Part shown: positions 44,087-55,254 of the stretch, piece by piece
Layout of the letters: each line of letters starts with the position of its first letter
Numbering within the stretch: position 1 is the stretch's first letter
Origin: Epibacterium ulvae
GTDB lineage: Bacteria > Pseudomonadota > Alphaproteobacteria > Rhodobacterales > Rhodobacteraceae
Reading direction: 5' to 3'
DNA: 64,000 nt
Assembly (NCBI RefSeq): GCF_018678075.1
Contig: NZ_JAHHIR010000035.1
Location: forward strand, 186,001-250,000
Translations under genes and position numbers: made by a program
Notes under the pieces: model-generated
Seen by the model: the letters and a program-made list of their open reading frames with translations, nothing else
What the model was told of the DNA's origin: nothing
Databases searched by the model: none

Positions 44087-44965
44087 ATGCCTTCTCTCAA
44101 GGACCTTAAAAACCGGATCCAGAGTGTGAAAAACACTCGGAAGATCACAAAAGCCATGCAAATGGTGGCCGCGGCGAAACTTCGCCGCGCCCAGGAAGCT
44201 GCTGAAGACGCACGTCCCTATGCCAAGCGGTTCAATGCCGTTATGGCGGGGCTGGCGGCTTCGGTTGGCGGCAGCGATACCGCGCCCAAACTGATTTCGG
44301 GCACCGGCAGCGATCAGGTTCATCTTCTGGTCGTTCTCACAGCGGAACGCGGCCTCTGCGGTGGCTTCAACTCCAATATCTCGAAGCTCGCGCGCCAAAA
44401 GGCAAACGCGCTCAAGGCCGAAGGCAAAACAGTCAAAATGCTGACTGTTGGCAAAAAAGGCCGCGACGCGCTGAAGCGTGACTTTGGGGACCTGTTCGTT
44501 GGGCACGTGGATCTGACTGGCCTTAAGGCTGTTGGATATGCCAATGCGCAGGACATCGCCAAAGACGTTCTGACGCGTTTTGATGCCGGGGAATTCGACG
44601 TTGCGACACTCTTCTACTCGGGGTTTGTCAACGTTGTGACCCAGGTGCCAACCGCGCAGCAGATCATTCCGGCCTCTTATGAGGCAGGCGACGACGCGGA
44701 CGGTCTGGCGGCTGAATATGACTACGAGCCCAGCGAAGAGGCCATCTTGGCCGATCTGCTGCCCCGTGGTGTGGCCACTCAGATCTTCTCGGCGCTGCTG
44801 GAAAACGGTGCATCCGAACAAGGTGCCCGTATGAGCGCGATGGACAACGCGACCCGCAACGCGGGTGAGATGATCGACAAACTGACAATCGAGTACAACC
44901 GCTCGCGTCAGGCTGTGATCACCAGCGAACTGATTGAAATCATTTCGGGCGCTGAGGCGCTCTAG
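44087..44965 (+). CDS. atpG: ATP synthase F1 subunit gamma
   Basis: 292 residues forming the rotor shaft. The N-terminal coiled-coil helix ([49 protein letters not shown]) and C-terminal helix ([53 protein letters not shown]) form the axle; the Rossmann-like middle has [15 protein letters not shown]. All the expected parts are present. Between atpA and atpD in the operon, with a short ribosome-binding gap (GGAGAG). Confidence 0.97.
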   Translation: MPSLKDLKNRIQSVKNTRKITKAMQMVAAAKLRRAQEAAEDARPYAKRFNAVMAGLAASVGGSDTAPKLISGTGSDQVHLLVVLTAERGLCGGFNSNISKLARQKANALKAEGKTVKMLTVGKKGRDALKRDFGDLFVGHVDLTGLKAVGYANAQDIAKDVLTRFDAGEFDVATLFYSGFVNVVTQVPTAQQIIPASYEAGDDADGLAAEYDYEPSEEAILADLLPRGVATQIFSALLENGASEQGARMSAMDNATRNAGEMIDKLTIEYNRSRQAVITSELIEIISGAEAL

Positions 44966-46411
<1,446 letters not shown>

Positions 46412-46422
46412 GGAGTACCCCG

Positions 46423-46833
46423 ATGGCTGACACCATGCAATTTGACCTCGTGAGCCCCGAGCGAAGCCTAGCTTCGCTCAAGGCGACCGCGGTTCTGATC
46501 CCTGGCGCGGAAGGTGACATGACGGCTATGCCGATGCATGCGCCGACCATCACCACACTGCGTCCGGGTCTCCTGAAGGTCGAAAGCCCCGAAGGAAACT
46601 CGGAATATGTGGTCACCGGTGGGTTTGCGGAAATCGGCGTTGAGGGCCTGTCGGTCTTAGCTGAAAAAGCGATCCCCACAGGTGAGCTGACCCGTGAGCA
46701 ACTGGACGTGCTGATTGAAGAGGCACGCTCCGCGCACAAGGACGCTGTGGACAACGAACAGCACGATCTGGTCAGCGATGCGGCCAAGCTGCTGGCTGAT
46801 ATGGAAGCCCTGGGCACCCACATCGGTCTGTAA
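46423..46833 (+). CDS. atpC: ATP synthase F1 subunit epsilon
   Basis: 136 residues. N-terminal beta-sandwich ([49 protein letters not shown]) that links to the c-ring, and a C-terminal two-helix part ([43 protein letters not shown]) that can inhibit ATPase activity. Last gene of the operon, followed by a strong terminator. Confidence 0.96.
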   Translation: MADTMQFDLVSPERSLASLKATAVLIPGAEGDMTAMPMHAPTITTLRPGLLKVESPEGNSEYVVTGGFAEIGVEGLSVLAEKAIPTGELTREQLDVLIEEARSAHKDAVDNEQHDLVSDAAKLLADMEALGTHIGL

Positions 46834-47200
46834 GCGCCACAAAGCTACCGTGAAAAATTTGCGAATCGGCTTCCGTTTTGGAGGCCGATTTTTTTTTGGT
46901 TAACCATCTTCGTGCGAATGCTCCCCGCGACGTTTTGCGTAGCCCCGTGGATTTACAGAGGGTTGCGCGCCTTTAAGCGCATCGAAAGACTTTCGGAATA
47001 TGTTGTCCGGAGATCACTTTTTACTGGAACCAAATGGTGGTCGCCAATTCGTTTGGTTTTTTGAGGATGGGGGGACCCTGTTGATGGGGTCTCGGAACTC
47101 GGCAGTCAAATGCAATGCTGTCTCGAAAACAAGAACGAGAGATGTGCCTGAAGAGCGGCGCTAAATTGACTGTATACGAGTTCAACAGGGGATGTTGAAA
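46834..47200. other. Spacer between atpC and the chemoreceptor gene
   Basis: After the atp terminator, about 300 bases with no coding frame. A weak AACCAAA/TTTGGTT hairpin followed by TTTTG lies at 47028-47064. The receptor promoter and a long leader should be here, but no clear -35/-10 pair was found. Confidence 0.4.
46864..46898 (+). terminator. Rho-independent terminator of the atp operon
   Basis: A ten-base stem with one mismatch (46864-46874 with 46880-46890) is followed by nine Ts, 31 bases after the atpC stop. Confidence 0.92.
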
Positions 47201-49273
47201 ATGAAATTACGATCTTTTGTGCAGCTGCTGATAGCTGTACCGATGGTGGCCCTTTTAGTTATTGGTGGCCTCAAAGTATTCGGCGATTTTCGGGACTACA
47301 TGGGTGCCCGCAAAACGCTTGAAACCAGCCATGAAGCGCTGATGATTGCCGATCTTGTTCACTATTTGCAGTTGGAGCGTGGCCAAAGTGTGGGTTACCT
47401 GAACGGCGGTTCAACCGAGTTCAGAGAGAAACTCACCAAGACCCGCGTCAAAGTCGACGAAGATATCCGTCTGACTCATGATCTGGCCAAATCGATCCTT
47501 GCAGCCCACATGGACCTCGCCGAGGTTCGGACCAAGGTCGACAACCGCACTATCGCAGGCCGCGAGGTCAAGCACGCGTTTTCAGAAGCCATTGTAGCCT
47601 TGCTGGATGAGGCTGCGGCGGAATTGCTCCACCAACAGAACTCGGAACTGGTGAATATCTCTTCGGGTATTGTTGCGCTGGATCTGGCCAAAGAAGCGGC
47701 CGCCAAGCAACGCGCGGCTGGCATGGCGGTTTTCGCCGAAGGTGGCGGGTCGTTGAAGGACTACCATGATTTTGTGGCCTATGGCGCTGCTGAATTCGAA
47801 CAGCTGCATCGGGCGCAATCCGTGCTGAGTGAATATATTCCCGGACTGGAATTGGGACACCACGCCGAGGAAATTGGCCTGAAAGACGTGATCTACAAGG
47901 CCGAGGGCGAGGGACCCAATGTCGCGCGACCCTATATGAATGGATCGCAATGGTATGCGCTGGCGACCGAATGGTTCGATTACATGCATGAAATCGAAGA
48001 GGATATGGCGCAAATTCTGCTCGGCAAAGCGGAAGACGCAAGAAACGGCGCGCTGATGGGTGTCATTATCGACAGCGTTCTGATCCTCATCTCTGGCGGT
48101 GTCTGCGTTGTTCTGGGTTTGAAGCTGCTCAAGACCTTTAACACTCAGATCGGCACGGTTCAGGACGATCTAGACCGATTGGCGCGCAAGGAATTCGACT
48201 TCCGCCCCACATATGTTGACGCTCAGACTGAAATGGGTGACCTCAGCCGGGCTATGGAAATGACACGGAAATCACTGCACGATGCCGAACAGATTCTGCA
48301 GGAGAAGGAACGTGATCGTGTCACGGTGATCGAGAAACTGTCGGAGCGCATGCGGATGTTGGCGGACCGGGATCTGACCTGCACCATTCACTCGGCCTTC
48401 CCGTCAGAATATGAGACGCTGCGCGAAAGCTTCAATCACACGCTGGGCACTTTGGCGAACTCTCTGGAACAGGTGGTGCAAGCCTCTGCCAGTATTCAAA
48501 GCGGTGCCTCCGAAGTGAGCCAGGCGGCAGATGATCTATCGCATCGCACCGAAAGCCAGGCGGCAACGTTGGAAGAAACCGCCGCTGCGCTAGAAGAGCT
48601 GAGCGTTTCGGTAACATCTTCCGCAGAAGGTGCACGTCGTGTCGAAGGCATCATGGTCGACGCCCGCAAAGAAGCCGAAAGCAGCGGTGTTGTGGTGCAA
48701 AACGCGGTCAACGCAATGCACGAGATCCAGGAATCGTCCGACACCATTGTGAAGATCATCGGTGTGATCGATGACATCACCTTCCAGACCAACCTTCTGG
48801 CGCTCAACGCAGGTGTAGAAGCCGCGCGTGCCGGTGAAGCGGGTCGTGGATTTGCGGTGGTTGCATCGGAAGTGCGGGCGCTGGCGCAACGTTCTGCGGA
48901 TGCCGCGACCGAGATCAAAGAGCTGATCGGTGAAAGTTCGCGTCAAGTCACCCAAGGTGTGGATCTGGTCGGCAGTGCAGGCGATGCGCTCAACAAGATC
49001 GTGGATCAGGTGAACCATATCTCGCAACTGGTGTCAGACATTGCAAACGGCTCTTCCGAGCAATCAACCGGTCTGAATGAGATCAATTTGGGTGTGACCC
49101 AGTTGGATCAGGTGACCCAGCAAAACGCGGCCATGGTGGAAGAAACCACAGCTGCGGGTCACTTGCTGGCCTCTGATGCATCGGCTCTGGCTGGCATGGT
49201 TCAGGACTTCCAACTGCCGGCAGACGGCGGCGGAAATATGTCGGCACCGGCGTCGTTTGATCAGGTCGCATAA
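47201..49273 (+). CDS. Methyl-accepting chemotaxis protein with NIT sensor domain
   Basis: 690 residues from ATG 47201, which has GGGGA nine bases upstream; an ATG nine bases earlier abuts that site. Layout: membrane helix 1 (LLIAVPMVALLVIGGLKVF), a periplasmic domain of about 240 residues with the nitrate/nitrite-sensing (NIT) pattern (LVHYLQLERGQSVGYLNGG; ISSGIVALDLAKEAAAKQRAAGMAVFAEGG), membrane helix 2 (GVIIDSVLILISGGVCVVLGLKLL), HAMP and a cytoplasmic signalling hairpin with the conserved AGRGFAVVASEVRALAQRSADA tip. NIT domains bind nitrate or nitrite in characterised cases; the ligand here is not proven. Monocistronic. Confidence 0.93.
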   Translation: MKLRSFVQLLIAVPMVALLVIGGLKVFGDFRDYMGARKTLETSHEALMIADLVHYLQLERGQSVGYLNGGSTEFREKLTKTRVKVDEDIRLTHDLAKSILAAHMDLAEVRTKVDNRTIAGREVKHAFSEAIVALLDEAAAELLHQQNSELVNISSGIVALDLAKEAAAKQRAAGMAVFAEGGGSLKDYHDFVAYGAAEFEQLHRAQSVLSEYIPGLELGHHAEEIGLKDVIYKAEGEGPNVARPYMNGSQWYALATEWFDYMHEIEEDMAQILLGKAEDARNGALMGVIIDSVLILISGGVCVVLGLKLLKTFNTQIGTVQDDLDRLARKEFDFRPTYVDAQTEMGDLSRAMEMTRKSLHDAEQILQEKERDRVTVIEKLSERMRMLADRDLTCTIHSAFPSEYETLRESFNHTLGTLANSLEQVVQASASIQSGASEVSQAADDLSHRTESQAATLEETAAALEELSVSVTSSAEGARRVEGIMVDARKEAESSGVVVQNAVNAMHEIQESSDTIVKIIGVIDDITFQTNLLALNAGVEAARAGEAGRGFAVVASEVRALAQRSADAATEIKELIGESSRQVTQGVDLVGSAGDALNKIVDQVNHISQLVSDIANGSSEQSTGLNEINLGVTQLDQVTQQNAAMVEETTAAGHLLASDASALAGMVQDFQLPADGGGNMSAPASFDQVA

Positions 49274-49307
49274 GCGCGCACCCTCGATTTAGACGCGGAA
49301 AGATTTG

Positions 49308-49350
49308 ACCGTCCGGCTCCCAAAACAGGGTCGGGCGGTTTCCCGTTTTT
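49308..49350 (+). terminator. Probable terminator of the NIT receptor gene
   Basis: Bases 49308-49321 pair imperfectly with 49328-49339, followed by TTTCCCGTTTTT, about 35 bases after the stop. Confidence 0.5.
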
Positions 49351-49460
49351 GCGTGCCATTGGCGGCGCGGCGGAAAACCTCACATGCTCTGCCTTGCCGC
49401 GCAGGGGCGCATGGGCTATTCCGCCGGTCGTAACCTAACAACACCTGCGAGGAGGCCACT

Positions 49461-50951
49461 ATGGCCAAAGCCAAGAAACAGCCCCGCCCCAAGGCGCAAA
49501 CGCCAAAAGGGTTCCGTGACTATTTTGGTGAAGAGGTGACCCAACGCACTGAGATGCTGCGGGCCATCGCGGGTGTTTACCATCATTACGGGTTTGACGC
49601 GCTCGAAAGCTCTGCTGTGGAAACGGTTGAGGCGCTTGGCAGTTTTTTGCCAGATGTCGACCGTCCCAATGCGGGCGTCTTTGCCTGGCAGGAAGCGGAT
49701 GAGAACGACAAGGGCGACTGGATGGCGCTGCGCTATGACCTGACCGCCCCTTTGGCGCGCGTCTATGCCCAGCACCGCAATGATCTGCCATCGCCGTATC
49801 GCCGCTATGCGATGGGGCCGGTCTGGCGCAATGAAAAGCCGGGACCGGGCCGTTATCGCCAGTTCTACCAATGTGATGCGGACACGGTTGGCACCGCGTC
49901 GATGGCGGCAGATGCCGAGATCTGCATGATGCTGTCTGACACGCTGGAAACCGTGGGCATTCCGCGCGGTGACTATCTGGTGCGCGTCAACAACCGCAAG
50001 GTGCTCAACGGTGTGTTGGAGGCCATGGGCCTTGCCGAGGATGATCCCAAACGCGACGACGTGCTGCGCACCATCGACAAATTCGACAAAGTCGGCGAGG
50101 CCGGTGTGCGTGAGCTGCTGACCAAAGGGCGTCTTGACGCGTCGGGTGCCTTTATCGATGGCGTGGGTCTGGATGACGCACAGGCGGATCCGGTGATTGC
50201 CTTCCTGACCTCCAGGGCGGACGATGTGGCCGGCACCATGGCCAATCTGCGCAACGCGGTTGGCGACAGCAAAGTCGGCCAGGACGGCATTGGCGAGCTG
50301 GAACAGATTGCGGAACTGCTTGCGGCCTCTGGATATGGTCCGGATCGTGTGTTGATTGACCCGTCCATCGTGCGCGGCCTTGGCTATTACACCGGACCGG
50401 TGTTTGAGGCCGAGCTGACGTTTGAGATCCTCGATGAAAAGGGGCGTAAGCGCCAGTTTGGGTCTGTTGCGGGTGGCGGTCGTTACGACGGGCTGGTCAA
50501 ACGCTTCACCGGGCAGGAAGTTCCCGCCTTGGGCGTCTCCATCGGTGTGGACCGTCTATTGGCGGCCTTGCGCGAAAAGGGGCGTCTTGCCACCACGCCC
50601 AAAGGCCCCGTTGTGGTCACCGTGATGGATCGCGACCGGATGGCGGATTACCAGGCTATGGTGTCAGAGCTGCGCACCGCAGGCATCCGCTCCGAAGTGT
50701 ATCTGGGCAATCCCAAAAACTTCGGCAACCAGCTGAAATATGCGGACAAGCGCAACTCGCCGATTGCGGTGATCGAGGGTGGTGATGAAAAGGCGCAAGG
50801 GATTATCCAGATCAAGGATCTGATCCTCGGTGCCAAGATCGCTGAAAACGCCACTTTGGAAGAATGGAAGGAACGCCCTAGCCAGTTCACCGTCGCGCGC
50901 AGCGATCTGGTGGCAAAGGTGCGTGAAATCCTCGACAGTCAGGACCTGTAA
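49461..50951 (+). CDS. hisS: Histidyl-tRNA synthetase
   Basis: 496 residues, class II aminoacyl-tRNA synthetase charging tRNA-His. Motif 1 is at the N-terminus ([26 protein letters not shown]), motif 2 [31 protein letters not shown], the histidine-binding [14 protein letters not shown] and motif 3 [32 protein letters not shown]-terminal anticodon-binding domain follows ([33 protein letters not shown]). It belongs to the alphaproteobacterial long form. A strong AGGAGG site precedes the ATG, and hisZ begins two bases after the stop. Confidence 0.97.
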   Translation: MAKAKKQPRPKAQTPKGFRDYFGEEVTQRTEMLRAIAGVYHHYGFDALESSAVETVEALGSFLPDVDRPNAGVFAWQEADENDKGDWMALRYDLTAPLARVYAQHRNDLPSPYRRYAMGPVWRNEKPGPGRYRQFYQCDADTVGTASMAADAEICMMLSDTLETVGIPRGDYLVRVNNRKVLNGVLEAMGLAEDDPKRDDVLRTIDKFDKVGEAGVRELLTKGRLDASGAFIDGVGLDDAQADPVIAFLTSRADDVAGTMANLRNAVGDSKVGQDGIGELEQIAELLAASGYGPDRVLIDPSIVRGLGYYTGPVFEAELTFEILDEKGRKRQFGSVAGGGRYDGLVKRFTGQEVPALGVSIGVDRLLAALREKGRLATTPKGPVVVTVMDRDRMADYQAMVSELRTAGIRSEVYLGNPKNFGNQLKYADKRNSPIAVIEGGDEKAQGIIQIKDLILGAKIAENATLEEWKERPSQFTVARSDLVAKVREILDSQDL

Positions 50952-50953
50952 CC

Positions 50954-52042
50954 ATGGCCAACCCGTCTGAAATTCTCGCCCGCGCCCAGCGGTTGCGGAT
51001 GACATTTGAAACCGCCGGGGCGCAGGTAGTTGAACCGCCGGTGCTGCAGTCGGCGGAAACCCTGCTGGATCTTTATGGTGAGGACATTCGTGCCCGCGCC
51101 TATGTGACGTCCGATGCATTGCGCGGTGAACAAATGCTGCGCCCGGATTTTACCGTTCCCGTGGTCGAGATGCATATGCGACAGGGGGCAGAGCCTGCGC
51201 GCTATACATACGCGGGCGAAGTGTTTCGCCGCCAGGAACAGGATCCCGACCGGTCCAACGAATATGTGCAGGTCGGCTATGAGGTCTTTGACCGCGACAA
51301 CCCCGCCGCCGCCGATGCCGAGGTTTTTGCCCTGATCTCCATGCAGATGCGCGCCCTTCCGGTGCGCGCGGCTTGCGGCGATATTGGCATTTTGCTGGCC
51401 GCTGTTCAGGGGCTCAAAACGTCTGAGCTGCGCAAAGCCGCCCTGATGCGCCACATCTGGCGTCCGCGCCGGTTCAAGGCGCTGCTCGATCGTTTCTCCG
51501 GGCGTGTGCCCGTACCGGAACATCGCCTGAAACTTTTGTCTACTGATGGGGCGATTTCCGCATCGGCCCCGGACATCGGCAAACGCCGGGCTGCAGATAT
51601 TGATGACCGCGTGGCCGCATTGCGCGCGGATGCAGCACTGCCGCCGATTTCCGAGAATGAGATCCTGGCGCTGGAAACTCTGCTGGCTGTGCGCGAAACC
51701 ATCCCCTTTGCGGTGGAGCAATTGCGCGATGTTGCGGTGGACCTGCCGTCCATTACACCGGCGCTGAACCGGTTGGATGCGCGGGTCGCAGCCTTGCGTG
51801 CCCGCGGGATTGACGTGGAGGCGCTTGAATTCGATGCCTCTTATGGGCGCACCTCGATGGAATATTACGACGGGTTTGTTTTTGGCTTTTATGCGAACCA
51901 ACGTCCGGACTTGCCTGCGATTGCCACAGGCGGCCGCTATGACGCCTTGACCCGGCATCTGGGGCAGGGCGATGAAATTCCTGCGGTCGGAGGGGTTCTG
52001 CGCCCTGATCTGATGCTTCTGCTTGAGGAGGACGCACAATGA
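50954..52042 (+). CDS. hisZ: ATP phosphoribosyltransferase regulatory subunit
   Basis: 362 residues, a paralogue of histidyl-tRNA synthetase without aminoacylation ability. It keeps FVTSDALRGEQMLRPDFTVPVVEMHMRQGAEPARYTYAGEVFRRQEQDPDRSNEYVQVGYEVFDRD (the motif-2 region) and a degraded C-terminal part, and lacks the anticodon-binding domain. With the short HisG it forms the hetero-octamer that catalyses and feedback-regulates the first step of histidine synthesis. Two bases after hisS, and its stop overlaps hisG by four bases, so all three are made from one transcript. Confidence 0.95.
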   Translation: MANPSEILARAQRLRMTFETAGAQVVEPPVLQSAETLLDLYGEDIRARAYVTSDALRGEQMLRPDFTVPVVEMHMRQGAEPARYTYAGEVFRRQEQDPDRSNEYVQVGYEVFDRDNPAAADAEVFALISMQMRALPVRAACGDIGILLAAVQGLKTSELRKAALMRHIWRPRRFKALLDRFSGRVPVPEHRLKLLSTDGAISASAPDIGKRRAADIDDRVAALRADAALPPISENEILALETLLAVRETIPFAVEQLRDVAVDLPSITPALNRLDARVAALRARGIDVEALEFDASYGRTSMEYYDGFVFGFYANQRPDLPAIATGGRYDALTRHLGQGDEIPAVGGVLRPDLMLLLEEDAQ

Positions 52043-52731
52043 GCCTGAAACTGGGTGTGCCCTCCAAGGGGCGGTTGATGGAAAAGACCTTTGACTGGTT
52101 TGCCAAACGCGGACTGACCTTGTCGCGCACGGGGTCGGATCGCGAATATGCCGGTCGTGTTGACGGGATTGATGGGGTGGAGCTTGTGCTCCTGTCCGCA
52201 GGTGAAATCCCGAGGGAGCTGGCGGCCGGCCGGATCCACCTGGGCGTCACGGGCACCGATCTGGTTCAAGAAAAACTGCCGCGCTGGGAACAACAGGTCG
52301 AAGAGATCGCGCCGCTTGGCTTTGGCCACGCGGATCTGATCCTCGCCGTGCCACAGTTCTGGATTGATGTCGAAGGGCTGGATGATCTGGATGCAGTGGC
52401 CGCACGTTTCCGTGCCACCCATGGTCATCGACTGCGGATTGCCACCAAATACCACCGGTTGGTGCGTGAGTTTCTGACCGATGCCGGGGTCGCGGATTAC
52501 CAATTGGTGGACAGCCAAGGCGCTACCGAAGGGACGGTCAAAAACGAAACGGCTGAGATGATCGCGGATATCACCTCAACCGGTGAAACCCTGCGCGCCA
52601 ACCACCTCAAAATTCTCGGCGATGGTCTGGTGCTCAAGTCCCAGGCGACCCTGTGGCGCAGCCGCACCGCGCCCTATGACGCAGCGGACAAAGCCACGCT
52701 CAACACCTTCCGCGATATGCTGCAAGGCTAG
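52039..52731 (+). CDS. hisG: ATP phosphoribosyltransferase, short form
   Basis: 230 residues. Joins ATP and PRPP to give phosphoribosyl-ATP. Short-form layout: LKLGVPSKGRLMEKTFDWF at the start, VELVLLSAGEIPRELAAGRIHLGVTGTDLV, and the PRPP-binding segment LVDSQGATEGTVKNETAEMIADITSTGETLRANHLKIL. There is no C-terminal regulatory domain, which is why HisZ is needed. ATGA overlap with hisZ. It is followed by a GC-rich repeat. Confidence 0.96.
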   Translation: MSLKLGVPSKGRLMEKTFDWFAKRGLTLSRTGSDREYAGRVDGIDGVELVLLSAGEIPRELAAGRIHLGVTGTDLVQEKLPRWEQQVEEIAPLGFGHADLILAVPQFWIDVEGLDDLDAVAARFRATHGHRLRIATKYHRLVREFLTDAGVADYQLVDSQGATEGTVKNETAEMIADITSTGETLRANHLKILGDGLVLKSQATLWRSRTAPYDAADKATLNTFRDMLQG

Positions 52732-52737
52732 CCAGGT

Positions 52738-52830
52738 CCGCCACCCGCCCGCGCGTCAGCGCGGGCCACGCCCAACGCGAGGCCGGGCCTGTTAAGGCCC
52801 AATCTCGGGGCGGGAGCCTTTGGCACGCTC
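52738..52830. repeat. GC-rich palindromic intergenic repeat, copy 3
   Basis: Order: CCCGCGCGTCAGCGCGGG hairpin, GGCCACGCCCAACG (52764-52777), a GGCCGGGCC/GGCCC inverted pair, then GGGGCGGGAGCC (52807-52818). The last three blocks appear in the same order on the minus strand at 36395-36491. It lies between hisG and the next gene. Confidence 0.55.
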
Positions 52831-52922
52831 GTAAATCGCAATGGCGCACTACACGGCAGGAAACCTCTTGCCATTTTGCACCACGTCTGGCTCCCTTGGC
52901 TCTTACTCCAAGGAACGCGCCG

Positions 52923-54035
52923 ATGCCTGACACGCCCAAATCTTATCCCCTCCTGCAACCCGGCGCATTGCTGCACAAACGCGGTCAAAGCTTGGACAAG
53001 GGCACCGCCATCGCACCGCCAATCACCACGGCGTCGATGTTCCACCTGCCGGGACAGCCGGATGGCTCAGATTTCTATGGGCGCGCAACCAATCCGACCT
53101 GGGGCGAGACCGAGGCGCTTTTGTCTGCCTTGGAAGGGGCGCCGGCATTGCTGTTCCCTTCGGGCATGGCGGCGATCTCTGCGGCGTTTTTTGCGACGCT
53201 GCGGGCAGGGATGCGCCTGCTATTGCCATCCGATGGCTATTACGCCACCCGCCGTCTGGCCGAGACCTTTCTGGCGCCCCTGGGTGTGACCATCGAAGAA
53301 CGCGCCACTGCGAATTTCGGCGCAGGCGGTTTTGCAGGCTTTGACGTGGTGTTTGTCGAGACCCCCTCAAACCCAGGGCTCGACATGATCGACCTGGCCG
53401 CTGTCGCGGCTGAGGTACGTGCGGCGGGTGGCATCACCATCGCCGACAACACGACCCTGACGCCGCTTGGGCAACGTCCCCTCGATCTAGGTGTCGATAT
53501 CGTGGTCTCGTCTGACACCAAATGCATGGGGGGGCATTCTGATCTGCTGGCGGGGCATGTGGCCAGCCGGGATCCCGCCTTGATCGCGGCGATGGAAAAC
53601 TGGCGCATGCTGTCGGGGTCGATCCCCGGTGCCCATACCGCCTGGTTGTTGCATCGCGGGCTAGAGACGCTTGAGGTGCGTTTTGATCGCATGTGCAGCA
53701 CCGCCGGAACTATTGCCGCGCGTCTCGCCGATCATCCGGCCCTGACACGCCTGCGCTATCCCGGTCTGCCGCAGGATCCCGCGCATAATCTGGCCAAAGC
53801 GCAATGCGCGCAGTTTGGCTTCCTGATTGGTCTGACCTTAAGCGATGAGGAGACGGCTGAAGCCTTCATCAACACATGCCCCTTGATCCGACCCGCGACA
53901 TCGTTTGGCGGGATCCATACGTCGGCCGAGCGGCGCGCCCGTTGGGGAGATGCGGTTGATCCCGGCTTTGTCCGTTTGTCGATTGGCGTGGAGCCGGTCG
54001 AGGAGTTGTGGGACGCGGTCAGCGCAGGGCTTTAG
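52923..54035 (+). CDS. Trans-sulfuration family PLP enzyme (cystathionine gamma-lyase/synthase-like)
   Basis: 370 residues from ATG 52923 (AAGGAA eight bases upstream; a longer frame to 52896 lacks a site). Cys/Met metabolism PLP family: N-terminal IAPPITTASMF, FYGRATNPTWGETEALLSALEGAPALLFPSGMAAISA, the PLP lysine in IVVSSDTKCMGGHSDLLAGHV, and the SFGGIHTSAERRARWGD substrate loop. The active site fits cystathionine beta- or gamma-lyase or a gamma-synthase; side chains do not decide which. Its stop overlaps the stop of the convergent DUF3291 gene by four bases. Confidence 0.9.
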   Translation: MPDTPKSYPLLQPGALLHKRGQSLDKGTAIAPPITTASMFHLPGQPDGSDFYGRATNPTWGETEALLSALEGAPALLFPSGMAAISAAFFATLRAGMRLLLPSDGYYATRRLAETFLAPLGVTIEERATANFGAGGFAGFDVVFVETPSNPGLDMIDLAAVAAEVRAAGGITIADNTTLTPLGQRPLDLGVDIVVSSDTKCMGGHSDLLAGHVASRDPALIAAMENWRMLSGSIPGAHTAWLLHRGLETLEVRFDRMCSTAGTIAARLADHPALTRLRYPGLPQDPAHNLAKAQCAQFGFLIGLTLSDEETAEAFINTCPLIRPATSFGGIHTSAERRARWGDAVDPGFVRLSIGVEPVEELWDAVSAGL

Positions 54036-54562
54036 GTTGGGCTTTCGCGTTTCAAGGCCCGCACCCGAACACTGTCGATCTGTAGCGCCGCGCCTGCAGG
54101 ATCAAAGGCGGTTTTGAAGCTAAAAGCTTCAGCCGTCGGGCCAGTGGCATGGAGTTTCATGTAGCGCTCTACCCCTTCGGCCCATGTGGGGTAGGGCGAC
54201 GGCGACCGGTGCCACCACAGAACCAGCGGTGGCCAATCGCCGTTTTGAAACCATTCGTGGCCCCGCTTCACCGCAGTTTTGTGCAAGCCGCCATAGGTGA
54301 AGGCCAGGATCGACTCCAGATCTTCCCACAGGGACAAGGTCGCTGGAGACCAGCCATCACCGCGTTCCTGGTAAAAAGGGGGATAGATCTCTGCGCCCCA
54401 GGGCGTGGTGCCATCATCCATCGCATAGCCCGACCGCGCGATCAGGCCGGGGGCGGCGTCGACCTCATCAAACACCAAATCGTTTAGCGCGTAAAACCCG
54501 TCATTGGCCGGATCCTCGGCAGGGGTGCGAAACAGGCCAAATGTATAAAGGGCGAGGGGCAT
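54032..54562 (-). CDS. DUF3291 domain-containing protein
   Basis: 176 residues from ATG 54562 (the longer frame to 54595 has no better site). N-terminus MPLALYTFGLFRTPAEDPANDGFYALNDLVFDEVDAAPGLIARSGY and YKL-like middle TLSLWEDLESILAFTYGGLHKTAVKRGHEWFQNGDWPPLVLWW match DUF3291, related to the antibiotic-biosynthesis monooxygenase fold. No activity is known. Converges with the PLP enzyme gene. Confidence 0.85.
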   Translation of the reverse strand: MPLALYTFGLFRTPAEDPANDGFYALNDLVFDEVDAAPGLIARSGYAMDDGTTPWGAEIYPPFYQERGDGWSPATLSLWEDLESILAFTYGGLHKTAVKRGHEWFQNGDWPPLVLWWHRSPSPYPTWAEGVERYMKLHATGPTAEAFSFKTAFDPAGAALQIDSVRVRALKRESPT

Positions 54563-54633
54563 GCGTATGGGTCCCGTTGGGTGAAGACAGCCCAAGGATA
54601 CCGCAAAATCCTGTCACGCTGCGCGAAAACAGA

Positions 54634-55065
54634 TCAGATGACGCCAATTTCCGCCAGAGCCTGTGACAATTCAGGCGGTAAGGGCTCTTCTTCGCGACGT
54701 GCACCTGTCAGGTCGGCGGGGCTGTCTTCGACTTTGAGATAGCGCCAGCCTTGGAAGGGTCGTTTCTGGGCGGTCTGGGTGGCGTGGATTTCCGGCTCCA
54801 AAACGATAGCGCAGCGGCGTAGCTGATCCTCGCCGAAGACCTCCTCCATCCGGAGAATACGCTGGCGACATTGGATTTGACCTTTGATGACCCAATAGAT
54901 CGAACCGCCATTCACAATCTCGGCCTCGCGTTTGGGCCACATGCGAGTCACATGGCGCGGCAACCCGTCCGGCCAGCGCGCCGCATGAAGGCTTTGCCAA
55001 TCGACTAAAGTTTCCACGCTTTCTGTGCCCACAGAGAGCTTTACGAGATTGACAGTCTTATCCAC
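54634..55065 (-). CDS. DUF1489 family protein
   Basis: 143 residues if it starts at the GTG at 55065 (GGGGAAG just upstream); a TTG at 55089 is the only earlier candidate. N-terminus (M)DKTVNLVKLSVGTESVETLVDWQ, then HVTRMWPKREAEIVNGGSIYWVIKGQIQCRQRILRMEEVFG and LEPEIHATQTAQKRPFQGWRYLKVEDSPADL, the standard DUF1489 pattern found across alphaproteobacteria. Function unknown. It lies divergent from nrdJ and shares that promoter region. Confidence 0.88.
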   Translation of the reverse strand: MDKTVNLVKLSVGTESVETLVDWQSLHAARWPDGLPRHVTRMWPKREAEIVNGGSIYWVIKGQIQCRQRILRMEEVFGEDQLRRCAIVLEPEIHATQTAQKRPFQGWRYLKVEDSPADLTGARREEEPLPPELSQALAEIGVI

Positions 55066-55093
55066 AGCTTCCCCACAGAGTCGTCCCAAGTAA

Positions 55094-55146
55094 TGGCTCT
55101 ATATTGTAGGTCAGCATTTGGTGGAGACAAGGTCTTGTGTTACAAT
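55094..55146 (+). promoter_or_regulatory. nrdJ promoter with two NrdR-like boxes
   Basis: 55125-55140 (AGACAAGGTCTTGTGT) matches 13 of 16 positions of the NrdR consensus and has a perfect ACAAG/CTTGT dyad. 55094-55109 matches about 10 of 16. Their centres are 31 bases apart, three helical turns, as in known NrdR pairs. The -10 element TACAAT (55141-55146) directly abuts the second box, fitting repression. Confidence 0.65.
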
Positions 55147-55254
55147 ACTCAAGAAAATCCTAACCGGCATCATTTTCCACGTTGAGATTTTTGTGAAGAC
55201 TGTAGTATCGACGCCGTCACCAACCCCCGTCCGCTGATTCATAGGAACCGCTGT

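Noticed and set aside
50939-52039. A 366-codon minus-strand frame opposite hisZ
   Set aside because: Exactly mirrors hisZ, which has clear homology and operon context.
54900-55254. Cobalamin riboswitch in front of nrdJ
   Set aside because: No B12-box-like or multi-helix structure was seen in the roughly 190 available bases; NrdR boxes explain control.
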